Translations under genes and position numbers: made by a program
From: Betaproteobacteria bacterium
GTDB lineage: Bacteria > Pseudomonadota > Gammaproteobacteria > Burkholderiales > SG8-39
DNA: 7,595 bases
Direction: 5' to 3'
NCBI GenBank assembly: GCA_011391185.1
Contig: JAABRB010000163.1
Location: 1 to 7,595 of the forward strand
Notes under the pieces: generated by a model
Told to the model about the DNA's origin: nothing
The model's input: the letters and a program-made list of their open reading frames with translations, nothing else
Database searches by the model: none
Part shown: positions 6,236 to 7,595 of the stretch, in pieces
How positions within the stretch are numbered: the first letter of the stretch is position 1
Layout of the letters: every line of letters starts with the position of its first letter

Positions 6236-7595
6236 CTAGAACACCCACACCAGGCTGAAGTTCGTGCGCCCCGACTCGGTGTTGTTGGGCGCGCCTTTCG
6301 CGATCGCGAAACCATAGTCGACGCGCACGCTGACGTCCGTCTTGTAGGCGATCCGGATGCCGGGTCCCGCCGCGGAGATTCGGGTCACCGCTTGCTCGAA
6401 GACCTGCGGGTTGATCAGCCATGCGCTCCCGTAGTCGTAGAACGCCAGCATTCGCACGCGAATCCCGGGGGCAATGCTCCCGCCGAGGTCCGGAGAGTAC
6501 ACCTCGAACGTCCCCGAATAGCCCTTGTCGCCGGCGAATTCGCGCTCGTAGAAACCGCGGACCGAATCCATGCCGCCGAGGCCGAACTGCTCGCCCGAAA
6601 GGAGCTCGTCGCGGGTGTACTGCGCAGTGAATCGCGCGCGCGCCTGGAGATCGTGCGGGAACCGGTGCAGCCAGTTGGCGTTGAACCGCGAGAGCGTGTA
6701 CTTGGCGTCCGCTCCCGGGCGGACGAGAGTGAACTGCGCCTGGTCGCCATTTTGGCCGTACGGAATGTTTCTGACACCCGTGGCGTAGAAACTGAGCTCG
6801 TCCGCGTCGCCTCGCCACACGCCGGAATAGGCGAGGCTCAGCGGGTGGAGGACGTAATCCGGAACAATGGCGGTGGTGGTCCCGACGGGGACGACATTGT
6901 TGTCGTAGTAGCGCGAGTCGAATCCGAGCGTGACCTTCTGATCGACCGCGCCGACGCGGGGCAGTCCGAAGTTGTAGCGGCCGGCGTAGACGCGCCCGCT
7001 GCCGCTGATGTTGTACAAATTCTGCACGACGCCCGAGTCCACATTCGCATAACCGGCGACGAGATCGATCGAATCGCCGAGTCGGTAGAGCGGGATGTGA
7101 TAGCCCGCACCGAAGATGAAAACCTTGTTGTTTGGCGACAGGGAGAGCTGACTCGGATTGTCCTCCTGAGTGGGCGAGGTGACGTACTGGAGGTTGAGTA
7201 CATGGTCGAGGTTCCACATGTTCGCCTCCTGGAAGCCGACGCCGATGCGGTATTCGCCGGTCTGCGGCGTGCCGGTGTTGTCCAGGCCGAGACTGAACCG
7301 GTACGGCCTCTGGTCGGCGACACGGACCTCTGCGTCGACTTCGCCCTCGCTTCCAGCAGGCTTGAGGACAACGGTCGTCTGCTTCACCGGGCTCTCGTTG
7401 GCGAGCCGCAACTCCCCGGCCAGACGCGCGGTGGCGAGGGGTTGGCCCGACGCGAGCGCCGGCATGCTGGCGCGAATGTTTTCCGCGTCGAAGTACTTGT
7501 TCCCCTCGACCGCGATGCGCCCGAGCCTTGCCTCGACGACGCGCAGTTGTACGACGCCGTCCTTGATTTCCTGCTCCGGCAAGACGACCTGCGTG
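6236..7595 (-). CDS. ShlB/FhaC/HecB-family TpsB outer-membrane transporter, N-terminus cut by window edge
   Basis: The frame runs in from the right edge and ends at TAG 6238-6236, showing 452 residues. It continues upstream as T-Q-V-V before LPEQEIKDGVVQLRVVEARLG, the typical end of the first POTRA domain (Pfam POTRA_2 type), so the signal peptide, plug helix and most of POTRA1 (roughly 100-130 residues by family length) are missing. POTRA2 follows, starting GRIAVEGNKYF and ending near DAEVRV, and then a 16-strand-type barrel. Counting from the codon at 7582, the two Omp85/TpsB hallmark motifs are VRGF at 341-344 and F381-x-D383-x-G385, and the protein ends in an aromatic residue (SLVWVF), as outer-membrane barrels do. 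TpsB proteins export one large secreted TpsA partner across the outer membrane. No TpsA gene is visible here. The next gene on this strand is the Rieske oxygenase, 90 bases on. Confidence 0.95.
   Translation of the reverse strand, partial: TQVVLPEQEIKDGVVQLRVVEARLGRIAVEGNKYFDAENIRASMPALASGQPLATARLAGELRLANESPVKQTTVVLKPAGSEGEVDAEVRVADQRPYRFSLGLDNTGTPQTGEYRIGVGFQEANMWNLDHVLNLQYVTSPTQEDNPSQLSLSPNNKVFIFGAGYHIPLYRLGDSIDLVAGYANVDSGVVQNLYNISGSGRVYAGRYNFGLPRVGAVDQKVTLGFDSRYYDNNVVPVGTTTAIVPDYVLHPLSLAYSGVWRGDADELSFYATGVRNIPYGQNGDQAQFTLVRPGADAKYTLSRFNANWLHRFPHDLQARARFTAQYTRDELLSGEQFGLGGMDSVRGFYEREFAGDKGYSGTFEVYSPDLGGSIAPGIRVRMLAFYDYGSAWLINPQVFEQAVTRISAAGPGIRIAYKTDVSVRVDYGFAIAKGAPNNTESGRTNFSLVWVF

Noticed and set aside
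5808..7217. Minus-strand 469-codon open frame spanning the TpsB and Rieske genes
   Set aside because: It overlaps two strongly supported genes in another frame and is Arg/Pro/His-rich with no motif. Its length is a by-product of high GC.
7580..7582. TTG at 7582 as the start of the TpsB gene
   Set aside because: The frame continues upstream to the window edge with residues (T-Q-V-V) that belong to the POTRA1 consensus, so the gene is cut by the edge and does not start here.

Overview
This window is a GC-rich stretch of Gram-negative chromosome. It most resembles a beta- or gammaproteobacterium of environmental habit, inferred from strong G/C preference at third codon positions, an outer-membrane two-partner-secretion (TpsB) transporter, a large DUF748/AsmA-like envelope protein and a VanA-type Rieske oxygenase. 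No rRNA, tRNA, CRISPR array, insertion sequence or phage gene was seen. Five protein genes account for nearly all of it: four on the minus strand and one small one on the plus strand. The genes at both window edges are cut.

Layout from right to left, which is the direction of minus-strand transcription. At 7595-6236 lies the C-terminal four fifths or so of a ShlB/FhaC/HecB-family TpsB outer-membrane transporter. After a 90-base gap comes a Rieske [2Fe-2S] mononuclear-iron oxygenase of the vanillate O-demethylase type (6145-5075), with a good ribosome binding site. Its stop faces the stop of a small plus-strand orphan gene (4715-5053) only 21 bases away, with a hairpin at the junction. A 202-base divergent region (4513-4714) separates that orphan from a second minus-strand pair: a complete calcineurin-like metallophosphoesterase (4512-3730) and, 129 bases downstream, a DUF748 protein of at least 1200 residues (3600-1) whose C-terminus runs off the left edge.

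The window therefore holds two probable minus-strand transcription units with a small convergent/divergent orphan between them. Three of the five products can be placed: TpsB in the outer membrane, DUF748 anchored in the inner membrane and reaching into the periplasm, and the Rieske enzyme in the cytosol. Nothing in the sequence ties all five into one pathway. The Rieske enzyme has no reductase partner here, and TpsB has no visible secreted TpsA partner.

The observations most worth following are an in-frame 9-base (18-base higher-order) tandem repeat encoding a Q-S-S/T linker within the DUF748 protein, the TpsB-Rieske adjacency with a non-standard Rieske cluster loop, the unrecognised 112-residue orphan, and a perfect inverted repeat in the leader of the phosphoesterase gene. 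I did not find clear evidence of a new multi-gene system.
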